From Bacteroidaceae bacterium (GTDB taxonomy: Bacteria > Bacteroidota > Bacteroidia > Bacteroidales > Bacteroidaceae), in contig JAEDIG010000069.1 in assembly GCA_016292545.1 (NCBI GenBank), positions 1 to 12,432 on the forward strand: a stretch of 12,432 nt of DNA. Direction: 5' to 3'. Every line of letters starts with the position of its first letter. Position 1 is the stretch's first letter. The position numbers and the translations under genes were made by a program. The notes under the pieces are model-generated. The model saw only the letters and a list, made by a program, of their open reading frames with translations. It was not told where the DNA came from and did not search any database. Positions 1 to 6,367 of this stretch are shown in pieces.

Positions 1-1
1 T

Positions 2-856
2 TACTCGGTGGTGGAACCTGTGGACACCGTGATGCCCATGGTGGTGCTGGTGGACGGAGGCACGGCTTCCTCGGCCGAGATTGTAAGCGGCAGCCTGCAG
101 GACATGGACCGTGCGGTGGTCATGGGCACACGCACCTATGGCAAGGGACTTGTGCAGGCCATACGCGACCTGCCATACCGCACCAACTTGAAGATAACCA
201 CCAGCCGCTATTATATCCCCAGCGGCCGTTGCATACAGGCCTATGACTACCGTCATCTGAATCCCGATGGCTCTGTGGGCATCGTACCCGACAGCCTGAC
301 CCATGTGTTCCACACACAGGGTGGGAGAGAGGTGCGCGACGGAGGCGGCATCAAACCCGATGTGGAGGTGATGCCCGACAGCTTGCCCACCTTGCTCTAC
401 GACCTCTCGGCCAGCGATGAGTTCTTTGACTTTGCCACCGATTATGTGTGCAGGCATCCTGTTCCCGAGGTGGGCACCGACTCGCTGCTCCACATCACCG
501 ATCAGGAATATGCTGGTTTTGTGGATTATATCAGCCAGTCGGGCTTCACCTACAACCGCCGGAGCGACAGCCTTGTGCGTATGCTGCGCGACATGATGCA
601 GCGAGAAGGCTATCTCGACACGGTGGGTCCCGAACTGGATGCGTTGCAGGCCAAGTTGAAAACCGATTTGAAGACCGATTTGGAGAAGTTCCGTCCCCTG
701 CTGGAGCCCATTGTCTGCGAGGAGTTGGCTTGCCGCTATTTCTACCAGAAGGGAGCCGTGCGTCAGCAGTTGTCGCAGGACAAATGTGTGGAAAAGGCCG
801 CGGCGTTGCTGGCCAGTCCGCAGGAGATGGAAGACTTGCTGAAACCCCGCCCATAG
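2..856 (+). CDS. S41-family C-terminal processing peptidase, 3' part (5' end outside window)
   Basis: The reading frame is open from the left edge and ends at TAG 854-856, giving about 285 C-terminal residues. The motif GGTASSAEI (codons from 56) followed by GTRTYGKG is the active-site signature of S41 (tail-specific/CtpA/Prc) serine proteases. By the family's fixed 25-residue spacing, the catalytic serine is the first Ser of ASSAE (codon 68-70) and the general-base lysine is in TYGKG (codon 143-145). The signal peptide, PDZ domain and N-terminal part of the protease fold would lie upstream and are not visible. After the protease core there is a C-terminal extension of roughly 170 residues, largely charged and helical, as in periplasmic Bacteroidetes members. 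These enzymes cleave C-terminal tails of envelope proteins; this one's substrate cannot be inferred. It is followed at 45 bp by a small membrane-protein ORF on the same strand. Confidence 0.9.
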   Translation, partial: YSVVEPVDTVMPMVVLVDGGTASSAEIVSGSLQDMDRAVVMGTRTYGKGLVQAIRDLPYRTNLKITTSRYYIPSGRCIQAYDYRHLNPDGSVGIVPDSLTHVFHTQGGREVRDGGGIKPDVEVMPDSLPTLLYDLSASDEFFDFATDYVCRHPVPEVGTDSLLHITDQEYAGFVDYISQSGFTYNRRSDSLVRMLRDMMQREGYLDTVGPELDALQAKLKTDLKTDLEKFRPLLEPIVCEELACRYFYQKGAVRQQLSQDKCVEKAAALLASPQEMEDLLKPRP

Positions 857-901
857 GGGGGAATAACACTTTGGAATGTTAAACTAATATAAAAAACGAG
901 T

Positions 902-1021
902 ATGAGAAGACGAGATGTGCGCAAGGACAATCAGCGTTTTATGTGGACCATTATGGCCATGGCAGTGGTGGTTTTGATGGTTGTCGGGCTGTTTTGGCTA
1001 TGGTGTTTGCCCCAAAAATAA
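902..1021 (+). CDS. Small single-pass membrane protein, 39 aa, unknown function
   Basis: ATG 902-904 to TAA 1019-1021 encodes 39 residues. The start MRRRDVRKDNQR is strongly basic. It is followed by an uninterrupted hydrophobic stretch from about residue 14 to 35 (MWTIMAMAVVVLMVVG, then LFWLW) and a short CLPQK end. This is the pattern of a one-helix inner-membrane protein with a positively charged cytoplasmic N-terminus. The stretch before the start is A-rich (ATATAAAAAACGAGT), typical of Bacteroidetes initiation sites, with no clear Shine-Dalgarno. It sits 45 bp after the S41 protease and about 63 bp before the rimP promoter box, so it probably belongs to the protease transcript. I recognise no family. 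The charge and hydrophobicity pattern argues for a real gene, but an ORF this short could be chance. Confidence 0.5.
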   Translation: MRRRDVRKDNQRFMWTIMAMAVVVLMVVGLFWLWCLPQK

Positions 1022-1048
1022 GTTTTTTTGGTGCAAAATGAAAAATAA

Positions 1049-1069
1049 TTGGCGGATGATACCCGCTAA
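1049..1069. promoter_or_regulatory. Dyad symmetry upstream of the rimP -7 box (possible operator)
   Basis: TTGGCGG (1049-1055) and CCGCTAA (1063-1069) are inverted repeats: six Watson-Crick pairs and one G-T around a 7-base centre. The dyad begins 36 bp and ends 16 bp before the TAnnTTTG box, so it covers the place where a -33 element would be, and no TTTG is seen at proper spacing there. It could bind a regulator, or be the end of the upstream transcript; there is no T-tract after it. Function is inferred from position only. Confidence 0.3.
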
Positions 1070-1084
1070 TTCATAAATAATCAC

Positions 1085-1092
1085 TAACTTTG
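1085..1092 (+). promoter_or_regulatory. Bacteroidetes-type -7 promoter element for the rimP operon
   Basis: TAACTTTG matches the Bacteroidetes -7 consensus TAnnTTTG exactly. It lies 60 bp before the rimP ATG, in the only sizeable gap upstream of the operon. No good -33 TTTG is present 19-21 bp upstream, so the promoter may be weak or activator-dependent. The expected transcript start is about 1097-1100, directly in front of the hairpin at 1101-1130. Confidence 0.6.
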
Positions 1093-1100
1093 CAACGTGA

Positions 1101-1130
1101 TGAAGTGAGGGGCGCAAGTTCCTCACTTTG
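1101..1130 (+). promoter_or_regulatory. Leader-RNA hairpin with GCAA tetraloop upstream of rimP
   Basis: AAGTGAGGGGC (1103-1113) pairs with GTTCCTCACTT (1118-1128) as an 11-bp stem with two G-U wobbles, closed by C-G around the GNRA tetraloop GCAA (1114-1117). Two further U-G/G-U pairs can extend it to 1101-1130. It would start at about the first nucleotides of the mRNA predicted from the -7 box, and it ends 22 nt before the rimP start codon. The following bases (TTTGCTTTAT) are moderately U-rich. It may stabilise the 5' end, act as a protein-binding leader, or be a weak attenuator. The fold is seen directly; the function is inference. Confidence 0.55.
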
Positions 1131-1152
1131 CTTTATAACACTTTTGAACAAC

Positions 1153-1617
1153 ATGGTAGATAAGAACGCAGTACAAAAAGCCGTTGAGGAGTGGTTGGCC
1201 GGAAAGGAATATTTCCTGGTGGACCTGAGTGTAAGTGCAGACGATCGTATCGTAGTGGTAATCGATCATGCCGAAGGAGTGTGGATTGAAGATTGTGCCG
1301 ACTTGAGCCGCTACATCGAGTCGCAGATTAGCCGTGAGGAAGAGGACTATGAGCTGGAGGTGGGAAGCGCAGGACTGGGTCAGCCGTTCCGTGTGCAACG
1401 ACAGTATGAGATTCACATAGGTCAGGCCGTGGAGACACAGACGCTCGACGGACGCCGTCTGCATGGCACCCTGCTGGCGGCCGACGACGAAGGCTTTGAG
1501 ATAGGCGTGATGCAGAAAGTGAAGGAGGAGGGCAAGAAACGCCCTGTGCTCCAGGAGGTGCCCACGCGCTTCAGATACGACGAGGTGGCGTACACCAAAT
1601 ACCTGATTAAGGTGTGA
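1153..1617 (+). CDS. rimP: Ribosome maturation factor RimP
   Basis: The 154-aa product (MVDKNAVQKAVEEWLAGKEYFLVDLSV...) matches RimP (YhbC/DUF150), which binds the free 30S subunit during 16S rRNA and small-subunit maturation. The N-terminal alpha/beta domain covers about residues 1-80, including the acidic EEEDYELEVGSAGLGQPF segment typical of the family (PG/AGL..PF). The C-terminal Sm/SH3-like barrel covers about 85-154 and ends in the Bacteroidetes-type VKEEGKKRPVL ... YTKYLIKV. The ATG at 1153 is chosen because the protein then begins at the normal family position. The frame stays open back to a TTG at 1090, but that codon lies inside the -7 promoter box. The gene leads the nusA-infB operon, a widely conserved order, and the nusA ATG follows 44 bp downstream. 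Confidence 0.95.
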   Translation: MVDKNAVQKAVEEWLAGKEYFLVDLSVSADDRIVVVIDHAEGVWIEDCADLSRYIESQISREEEDYELEVGSAGLGQPFRVQRQYEIHIGQAVETQTLDGRRLHGTLLAADDEGFEIGVMQKVKEEGKKRPVLQEVPTRFRYDEVAYTKYLIKV

Positions 1618-1661
1618 AGGCCTGCCCGATTTTTTCCCGATAATAAAAAAAACAATATAAA

Positions 1662-3038
1662 ATGGCAACAAAGACAACTGGAACAGTCAACCTGATTGAC
1701 TCCTTTGCAGAATTCAAGGAGAATAAGAACATCGACCGCGCCACCCTGATGAGCGTGCTTGAGGAATGCTTCCGCAGCGTAATCGCTAAGACCTACGGCA
1801 GCGATGAGAACTACGACGTGATTGTGAACCCCGACAAGGGCGACTTTGAAATCTACCGCAACCGCAAGGTAGTGGCCGATGGCGAGGTGAAGGACCCCAA
1901 TATGGAGATTTCCCTTTCGGAGGCACGCAGCATAGAGCCCGACTATGAGATGGGCGAGGAAGTGAGCCAGCTGGTGCAGTTCAGCGAGTTTGGCCGTCGT
2001 GCCATCCTCACGCTGCGTCAGACACTGGCCAGCCGCATTCTGGAACTGGAGCACGACTCGCTCTACAACCAGTACAAGGACCGTGTGGGCGATGTAATCA
2101 GTGCCGAGGTGTACCAGTCGTGGAAGCGCGAGGCACTGCTCATTGATGAGGCCAACAACGAGCTCATACTTCCCCGTACCGAACAGATTCCCGGCGACTT
2201 TTTCCACAAGGGCGAAACCACCCGTGCCGTCATTCAGCGTGTGGACAACTCCAATGGCGCACCCAAGATTATCGTGAGCCGCACCGATCCCATGTTCCTT
2301 CAGCGCATGCTTGAGGCAGAGGTGCCCGAAATCCAGGACGGACTCATCACCATTCACAAGGTGGCTCGCATTCCTGGTGAGCGTGCAAAGGTGGCCGTTG
2401 AGAGCTATGACGACCGTATTGACCCGGTGGGTGCGTGTGTGGGTGTGCGTGGAAGCCGTGTGCATGGCATCGTGCGCGAGATGCACAACGAGAACATCGA
2501 CGTCATCAACTGGACATCCAATCCCCAGCTTTTCATTGTCCGTGCCCTGGGTCCTGCCCGCATCAACAATGTGGTGCTCCACGAGGATGAGCGCCGTGCC
2601 GAGGTGTATCTTGATCCCGACCAGGTTTCTCTGGCCATTGGCAAGGGCGGCCTCAACATCAAGCTGGCCAGCATGCTCACCGAGTATACCATCGATGTAT
2701 ACCGCGACACCGACGATGCCGGTATCGATGATGTGAACCTCGACCAGTTTGCCGATGTGGTGGAGGAATGGATTATCAATGAGTTCAAGAATGCCGGCTT
2801 CAACACAGCCCGCGAGGTGCTGTCGGCCAGCCGCGACGAGCTGATACGCCGTGTTGACGTGGAAGAGGAAACCATCGATGATGTGCTCCAGATTCTGGCG
2901 GCAGAGTTTGAAAACGAGAATGTGGCAGACGGCGGCGAACAGGAGACCGAAGCCCAGGAAACTGCAGAACCTGCAGAGAATGTGGACGAGACTGTAGAAA
3001 CAACAGAGACAGAGAACCCAGAAACGGAAGAACAATAA
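1662..3038 (+). CDS. nusA: Transcription termination/antitermination factor NusA
   Basis: The 458-aa product is NusA, an RNA-polymerase-binding elongation factor that modulates pausing, termination and antitermination. Visible order: N-terminal RNAP-binding domain (about 1-130), S1 domain starting near RVGDVISAEV (residue 141), KH1 with GVRG (261-264) in the family motif CVGVRGSRV, and KH2 with GKGG (327-330) in AIGKGGLNIKLAS. Next comes a helical segment (about 370-412, NTAREVLSASRDELIRR), which resembles a degenerate C-terminal helix-hairpin-helix repeat. The last 40-45 residues are very acidic and rich in Glu/Thr (ending ETENPETEEQ). The start has an A-rich leader (AATAAAAAAAACAATATAAA) instead of a Shine-Dalgarno. 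infB follows after 18 bp. In enterobacteria the operon is autoregulated by NusA; whether that holds here is not shown. Confidence 0.97.
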   Translation: MATKTTGTVNLIDSFAEFKENKNIDRATLMSVLEECFRSVIAKTYGSDENYDVIVNPDKGDFEIYRNRKVVADGEVKDPNMEISLSEARSIEPDYEMGEEVSQLVQFSEFGRRAILTLRQTLASRILELEHDSLYNQYKDRVGDVISAEVYQSWKREALLIDEANNELILPRTEQIPGDFFHKGETTRAVIQRVDNSNGAPKIIVSRTDPMFLQRMLEAEVPEIQDGLITIHKVARIPGERAKVAVESYDDRIDPVGACVGVRGSRVHGIVREMHNENIDVINWTSNPQLFIVRALGPARINNVVLHEDERRAEVYLDPDQVSLAIGKGGLNIKLASMLTEYTIDVYRDTDDAGIDDVNLDQFADVVEEWIINEFKNAGFNTAREVLSASRDELIRRVDVEEETIDDVLQILAAEFENENVADGGEQETEAQETAEPAENVDETVETTETENPETEEQ

Positions 3039-3043
3039 AAACA

Positions 3044-3050
3044 GAGGAGG
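3044..3050 (+). promoter_or_regulatory. Strong Shine-Dalgarno site for infB
   Basis: GAGGAGG lies 6 nt before the infB ATG (3057) and is strongly complementary to the 3' end of 16S rRNA (CCUCC). No other gene start in the window has such a site; most have A-rich leaders or start inside the preceding gene. It fixes the infB start. Confidence 0.75.
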
Positions 3051-3056
3051 GATTCA

Positions 3057-5882
3057 ATGAGTATAAGACTGAACAAAGTAACGAAAGAATGCAACGTGGG
3101 TTTGCAGACTGTAGTGGAAGTGCTACAGAAAAAGGGTTTTGAAGGCATAGAGGCCAATCCCAACACCAAGATTACCGAAGAACAGTATGAGATACTGCTC
3201 AAGGAGTTCAATCGGGACAAGGGGTTGCGCACCGAGGCCGCACAGCTCATCCGCCAACGTCAGGAACAGAGCCGGGGCAAACGGGATTCTTCGCGTTCAA
3301 GGCGGGCCGAGCGTGCCCGTTCGGAGAAGGCGGAGGTGATAGAGACACCCAAGGTGGAGGGACCCAAGGTGGTGGGCCGCATCGACCTGAATGCGCCCAA
3401 ACCCGTGATAGAGAACTTAACACCAACACCAAAAGAACAAACAGTGCAGAAAACTGTGGAAGAAAACACGCACAAGACAGAAAAGGTGGAACCGGAGAAA
3501 GTGGTAGCTACGGAAAAGCCTGCGGCCGGCGACGACAATGCCAAGGCTGAAAAGAAACCATCAACACCACGAAAAGAAAAACCGGCTATCGGCACAGAGG
3601 TGGATGGCGTGTTCCGTCTTAACATAGATCCGCAGGCGGCTCCGGGCCTGACTGTCAAGGGTCATATAGACCTCTCCGCTATCAACCAAAGCACGCGCCC
3701 CAAGAAGAAGAGCAAGGAGGAAAAGCGTCGCGAAAGGGAAGAGAAGAACCGCAACGGCAACCAGACAGGTGGCCAGCAGGGCGGTGGCCAGAAGAAACGC
3801 CAGCGTATCGGCAAGGAACGTGTTGACGTGAATGCCGTGGCCAGCCAGATGCAGAACAACGGCGGTGGCGGGCAAAAGAACCGTCAGTCGTCTAACGGCA
3901 ACAACCAGGGCAATGGCGGCAAGAACAAGCAGAAACACAAAAACCAGCCCAAGCAGGCAGTGCAGCCCGCCGAGGTGAGCGACGAGGAGGTGGCAAAGCA
4001 GGTTCGCGAGACCCTGGCACGCCTCACCAACAAGTCGAACAAGATGGGCAAGGGTGCCAAGTATCGTCGCGAGAAGCGCGAAGCCATCCGTGCAGGCATG
4101 GAGGAGGAGATACAGGCAGAAGCAGCAGAAAGCAAGGTGCTGAAACTGACAGAATTCGTTACGGCCAACGAACTGGCTACGATGATGAACGTGCCTGTGA
4201 CACAGGTTATTGCCACCTGCATGAGTGTGGGCATTATGGTCAGCATCAACCAGCGCATGGATGCTGAGACCATCAATCTGATTGCCGACGAGTTTGGTTT
4301 CCAAACCGAATATGTGAGCGCAGAAGTGAGTGCGGCTGTCAATGAGGTGGAGGACGACGAGGAAGACCTGCAGCCCCGTGCCCCCATCGTCACGGTGATG
4401 GGCCATGTGGACCATGGCAAGACCTCGTTGCTCGACTATATCCGCCAGACCAATGTGATTGCCGGTGAGGCGGGTGGCATCACCCAGCACATCGGTGCCT
4501 ACAACGTGAGCCTGCCCGATGGCCGCCATGTCACCTTCCTCGATACGCCTGGTCATGAAGCCTTCACGGCCATGCGTGCCCGTGGAGCCCAGGTCACCGA
4601 CATTGCCATCATCATTGTGGCTGCCGACGATGACATCATGCCCCAGACCAAGGAGGCCATCAACCATGCCGTGGCAGCCAATGTGCCTATTGTATTTGCC
4701 ATCAACAAGATAGACAAGCCTACAGCCAATCCTGAGAAAATCAAGGAAGGACTGGCTCAGATGAACTTCCTTGTGGAGGACTGGGGTGGCAAGTACCAGA
4801 GTCAGGACATCAGTGCCAAGAAGGGTATCGGTGTGGATGAGCTGCTGGAGAAAGTGCTGCTTGAGGCCGAGATGCTCGACCTCAAGGCCAATCCCAACCG
4901 TAAGGCTACCGGCACCATCATCGAGTCGTCGCTCGACAAGGGACGTGGCTATGTGGCCACCGTGCTGGTGAGCAACGGCACCCTGCATGTGGGCGACATC
5001 ATGCTGGCCGGTACCAACTATGGACGTGTGAAGGCCATGCTCGACGAGCGCGGTCATCGCATTACGGAGATTGGTCCGTCGCAGGCAGCCACTATCCTTG
5101 GCCTGAACGGTGCGCCCCAGGCCGGTGACTCGTTCCATGTGATGGACACCGACCAGGAAGCACGTGAGATTGCTGGCAAACGCGAACAGCTGGCCCGCGA
5201 GCAGGGTCTGCGCACGATGAAGCGTGTCGACCTCAACGAAATCGGCCGCCGCATTGCACTGGGCGACTTCCAGGAGCTCAACCTCATTGTCAAAGGCGAT
5301 GTGGACGGTTCTATCGAGGCACTCAGCGATTCGCTCATCAAGCTCTCTACCGAGAAGATACAGGTCAATGTCATCCAGAAAGCCGTGGGCCAGATCAGCG
5401 AGAACGATGTGAATCTGGCAGCAGCCTCCGATGCCATCATCGTGGCCTTCCAGGTACGCCCGTCGGCTTCGGCCCGCAAACTGGCCGAACAGGAAGGCGT
5501 GGACATCCGCACCTACAGTGTCATCTATGATGCCATTGAGGAAGTGAAGGATGCCATGGAAGGCATGCTTTCTCCCGAAATCAAGGAAGAGGTTACCGCT
5601 CAGGTGGAAGTGCGTCAGGTCTACCATATCAGCAAGGTGGGCACGGTGGCTGGTGCATACGTCATCGACGGAAAGGTGCATCGCAGCGACAAGGCACGTG
5701 TGGTACGCGACGGTATCGTGGTGTTCACGGGCGAAATCAATGCCCTCAAGCGTTTCAAGGACGATGTGAAGGAGGTGTCCACCAATTTCGAATGTGGCTT
5801 GTCGCTGGTCAACTACAACGACCTGCGTGAGGGCGACATCATCGAAACCTTTGCAGAAATCGAGGTTAAGGCCAAGTTGTGA
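3057..5882 (+). CDS. infB: Translation initiation factor IF-2
   Basis: The 941-aa product is the GTPase that places initiator tRNA on the 30S subunit and promotes subunit joining. A first IF2N-like helical domain occupies about residues 1-55 (MSIRLNKVTKECNV). A long charged, low-complexity linker (about 65-350) is rich in Lys, Glu, Gly, Asn and Gln. A second IF2N domain starts near 361 (VLKLTEFVTANELATMMNV). The G domain shows G1 GHVDHGKT (449-456), GGITQHIGAY (473-482), G3 DTPGH (496-500), G4 NKID (550-553) and G5 SAK (586-588). Domain II begins near 618 (TGTIIESSLDKGRGY), followed by domain III and the C2 initiator-tRNA-binding barrel to the end. All GTPase motifs are intact. The length is typical for Bacteroidetes, where the linker is expanded. 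The TGA overlaps the next ATG by one base, suggesting translational coupling. Confidence 0.98.
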   Translation: MSIRLNKVTKECNVGLQTVVEVLQKKGFEGIEANPNTKITEEQYEILLKEFNRDKGLRTEAAQLIRQRQEQSRGKRDSSRSRRAERARSEKAEVIETPKVEGPKVVGRIDLNAPKPVIENLTPTPKEQTVQKTVEENTHKTEKVEPEKVVATEKPAAGDDNAKAEKKPSTPRKEKPAIGTEVDGVFRLNIDPQAAPGLTVKGHIDLSAINQSTRPKKKSKEEKRREREEKNRNGNQTGGQQGGGQKKRQRIGKERVDVNAVASQMQNNGGGGQKNRQSSNGNNQGNGGKNKQKHKNQPKQAVQPAEVSDEEVAKQVRETLARLTNKSNKMGKGAKYRREKREAIRAGMEEEIQAEAAESKVLKLTEFVTANELATMMNVPVTQVIATCMSVGIMVSINQRMDAETINLIADEFGFQTEYVSAEVSAAVNEVEDDEEDLQPRAPIVTVMGHVDHGKTSLLDYIRQTNVIAGEAGGITQHIGAYNVSLPDGRHVTFLDTPGHEAFTAMRARGAQVTDIAIIIVAADDDIMPQTKEAINHAVAANVPIVFAINKIDKPTANPEKIKEGLAQMNFLVEDWGGKYQSQDISAKKGIGVDELLEKVLLEAEMLDLKANPNRKATGTIIESSLDKGRGYVATVLVSNGTLHVGDIMLAGTNYGRVKAMLDERGHRITEIGPSQAATILGLNGAPQAGDSFHVMDTDQEAREIAGKREQLAREQGLRTMKRVDLNEIGRRIALGDFQELNLIVKGDVDGSIEALSDSLIKLSTEKIQVNVIQKAVGQISENDVNLAAASDAIIVAFQVRPSASARKLAEQEGVDIRTYSVIYDAIEEVKDAMEGMLSPEIKEEVTAQVEVRQVYHISKVGTVAGAYVIDGKVHRSDKARVVRDGIVVFTGEINALKRFKDDVKEVSTNFECGLSLVNYNDLREGDIIETFAEIEVKAKL

Positions 5883-6367
5883 TGCTAACGATTGACTGGA
5901 TAATGCTGGCCATTCTGGTCGTTGGCGCCATCAGAGGGTGGCAGCTGGGTTGCGTCAGGCAACTCGTGTCGCTGGTAGCCTTCTTTGTGGGCCTGATAGT
6001 GGCCAAGATGTTCTATATGATGCTCGGTGAGGCCATAGCGCCTCACCTGGGCGACCACACCACAATGGCCAATCTGATTGCCTTTGTGCTGATATGGGTG
6101 GCAGTGCCTACGGTGCTGAGTCTGGTGGGCGAGGTGTTGAACACCATCCTCGACAAGCTTTTTGTACTGGGCACTATCAACAGTATGCTGGGCGCATTGC
6201 TTTGCTTTGTGAAGTTCCACCTCATTGTTGGTGCCGTGGTGTGGGCGTTTGCCTCAGCTGGTGTCATCAGTGCCACCACAATGCAGCAGTCCGTGCTGTG
6301 TGGCGTGATGAAGGCCGCTCCCGAGGCCTTATATTCCGCTTTGATGGAAAATGGAAGAGAAGAATAG
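5882..6367 (+). CDS. CvpA-family inner-membrane protein
   Basis: The 161-aa product starts MLTIDWIMLAILVVGAIRGW and matches the CvpA/colicin V production protein family: an N-terminal helix, the short GxxRGxxxG-like loop (GAIRGWQLGCVRQ), then three more hydrophobic segments at about 26-46, 60-82 and 100-127. CvpA in enterics affects colicin V export and envelope homeostasis; its molecular role is unclear, and nothing here defines one. The ATG at 5882 shares its A with the infB stop (TGATG); a GTG one codon earlier (5879) is also in frame but less likely. The 3' end overlaps sufB by 17 bp. Sitting between the translation genes and suf genes, it is probably simply co-expressed with them. Confidence 0.88.
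   Translation: MLTIDWIMLAILVVGAIRGWQLGCVRQLVSLVAFFVGLIVAKMFYMMLGEAIAPHLGDHTTMANLIAFVLIWVAVPTVLSLVGEVLNTILDKLFVLGTINSMLGALLCFVKFHLIVGAVVWAFASAGVISATTMQQSVLCGVMKAAPEALYSALMENGREE

Noticed and set aside
1009..1034. A/T-rich hairpin CCAAAAA/TTTTTGG at the end of the small ORF as an intrinsic terminator
   Set aside because: The stem is mostly A-U, overlaps the stop codon, and has no U-tract after it, so it is not a convincing terminator.
1090..1152. Upstream TTG start that would extend RimP by 21 residues
   Set aside because: It lies inside the TAACTTTG promoter box and across the leader hairpin, and the extra residues do not look like RimP.
1625..1641. Direct repeat CCCGAT...CCCGAT between rimP and nusA
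   Set aside because: Two 6-base copies around a T-run are easily expected by chance, and no hairpin forms.
3700..3960. Repetitive GGC/AAC/CAG-rich DNA in infB as a possible tandem repeat or minisatellite
   Set aside because: The unit is irregular and in frame; it reflects the low-complexity Gly/Asn/Gln/Lys linker of IF2 and not a DNA repeat array.
1422..5681. Long antisense ORFs on the - strand (537 aa at 1422-3035, 706 aa at 3561-5681)
   Set aside because: They lie fully opposite nusA and infB, have biased His/Leu/Val-rich compositions with no recognisable motif, and arise because GC-rich third positions remove stop codons from the complementary frame.
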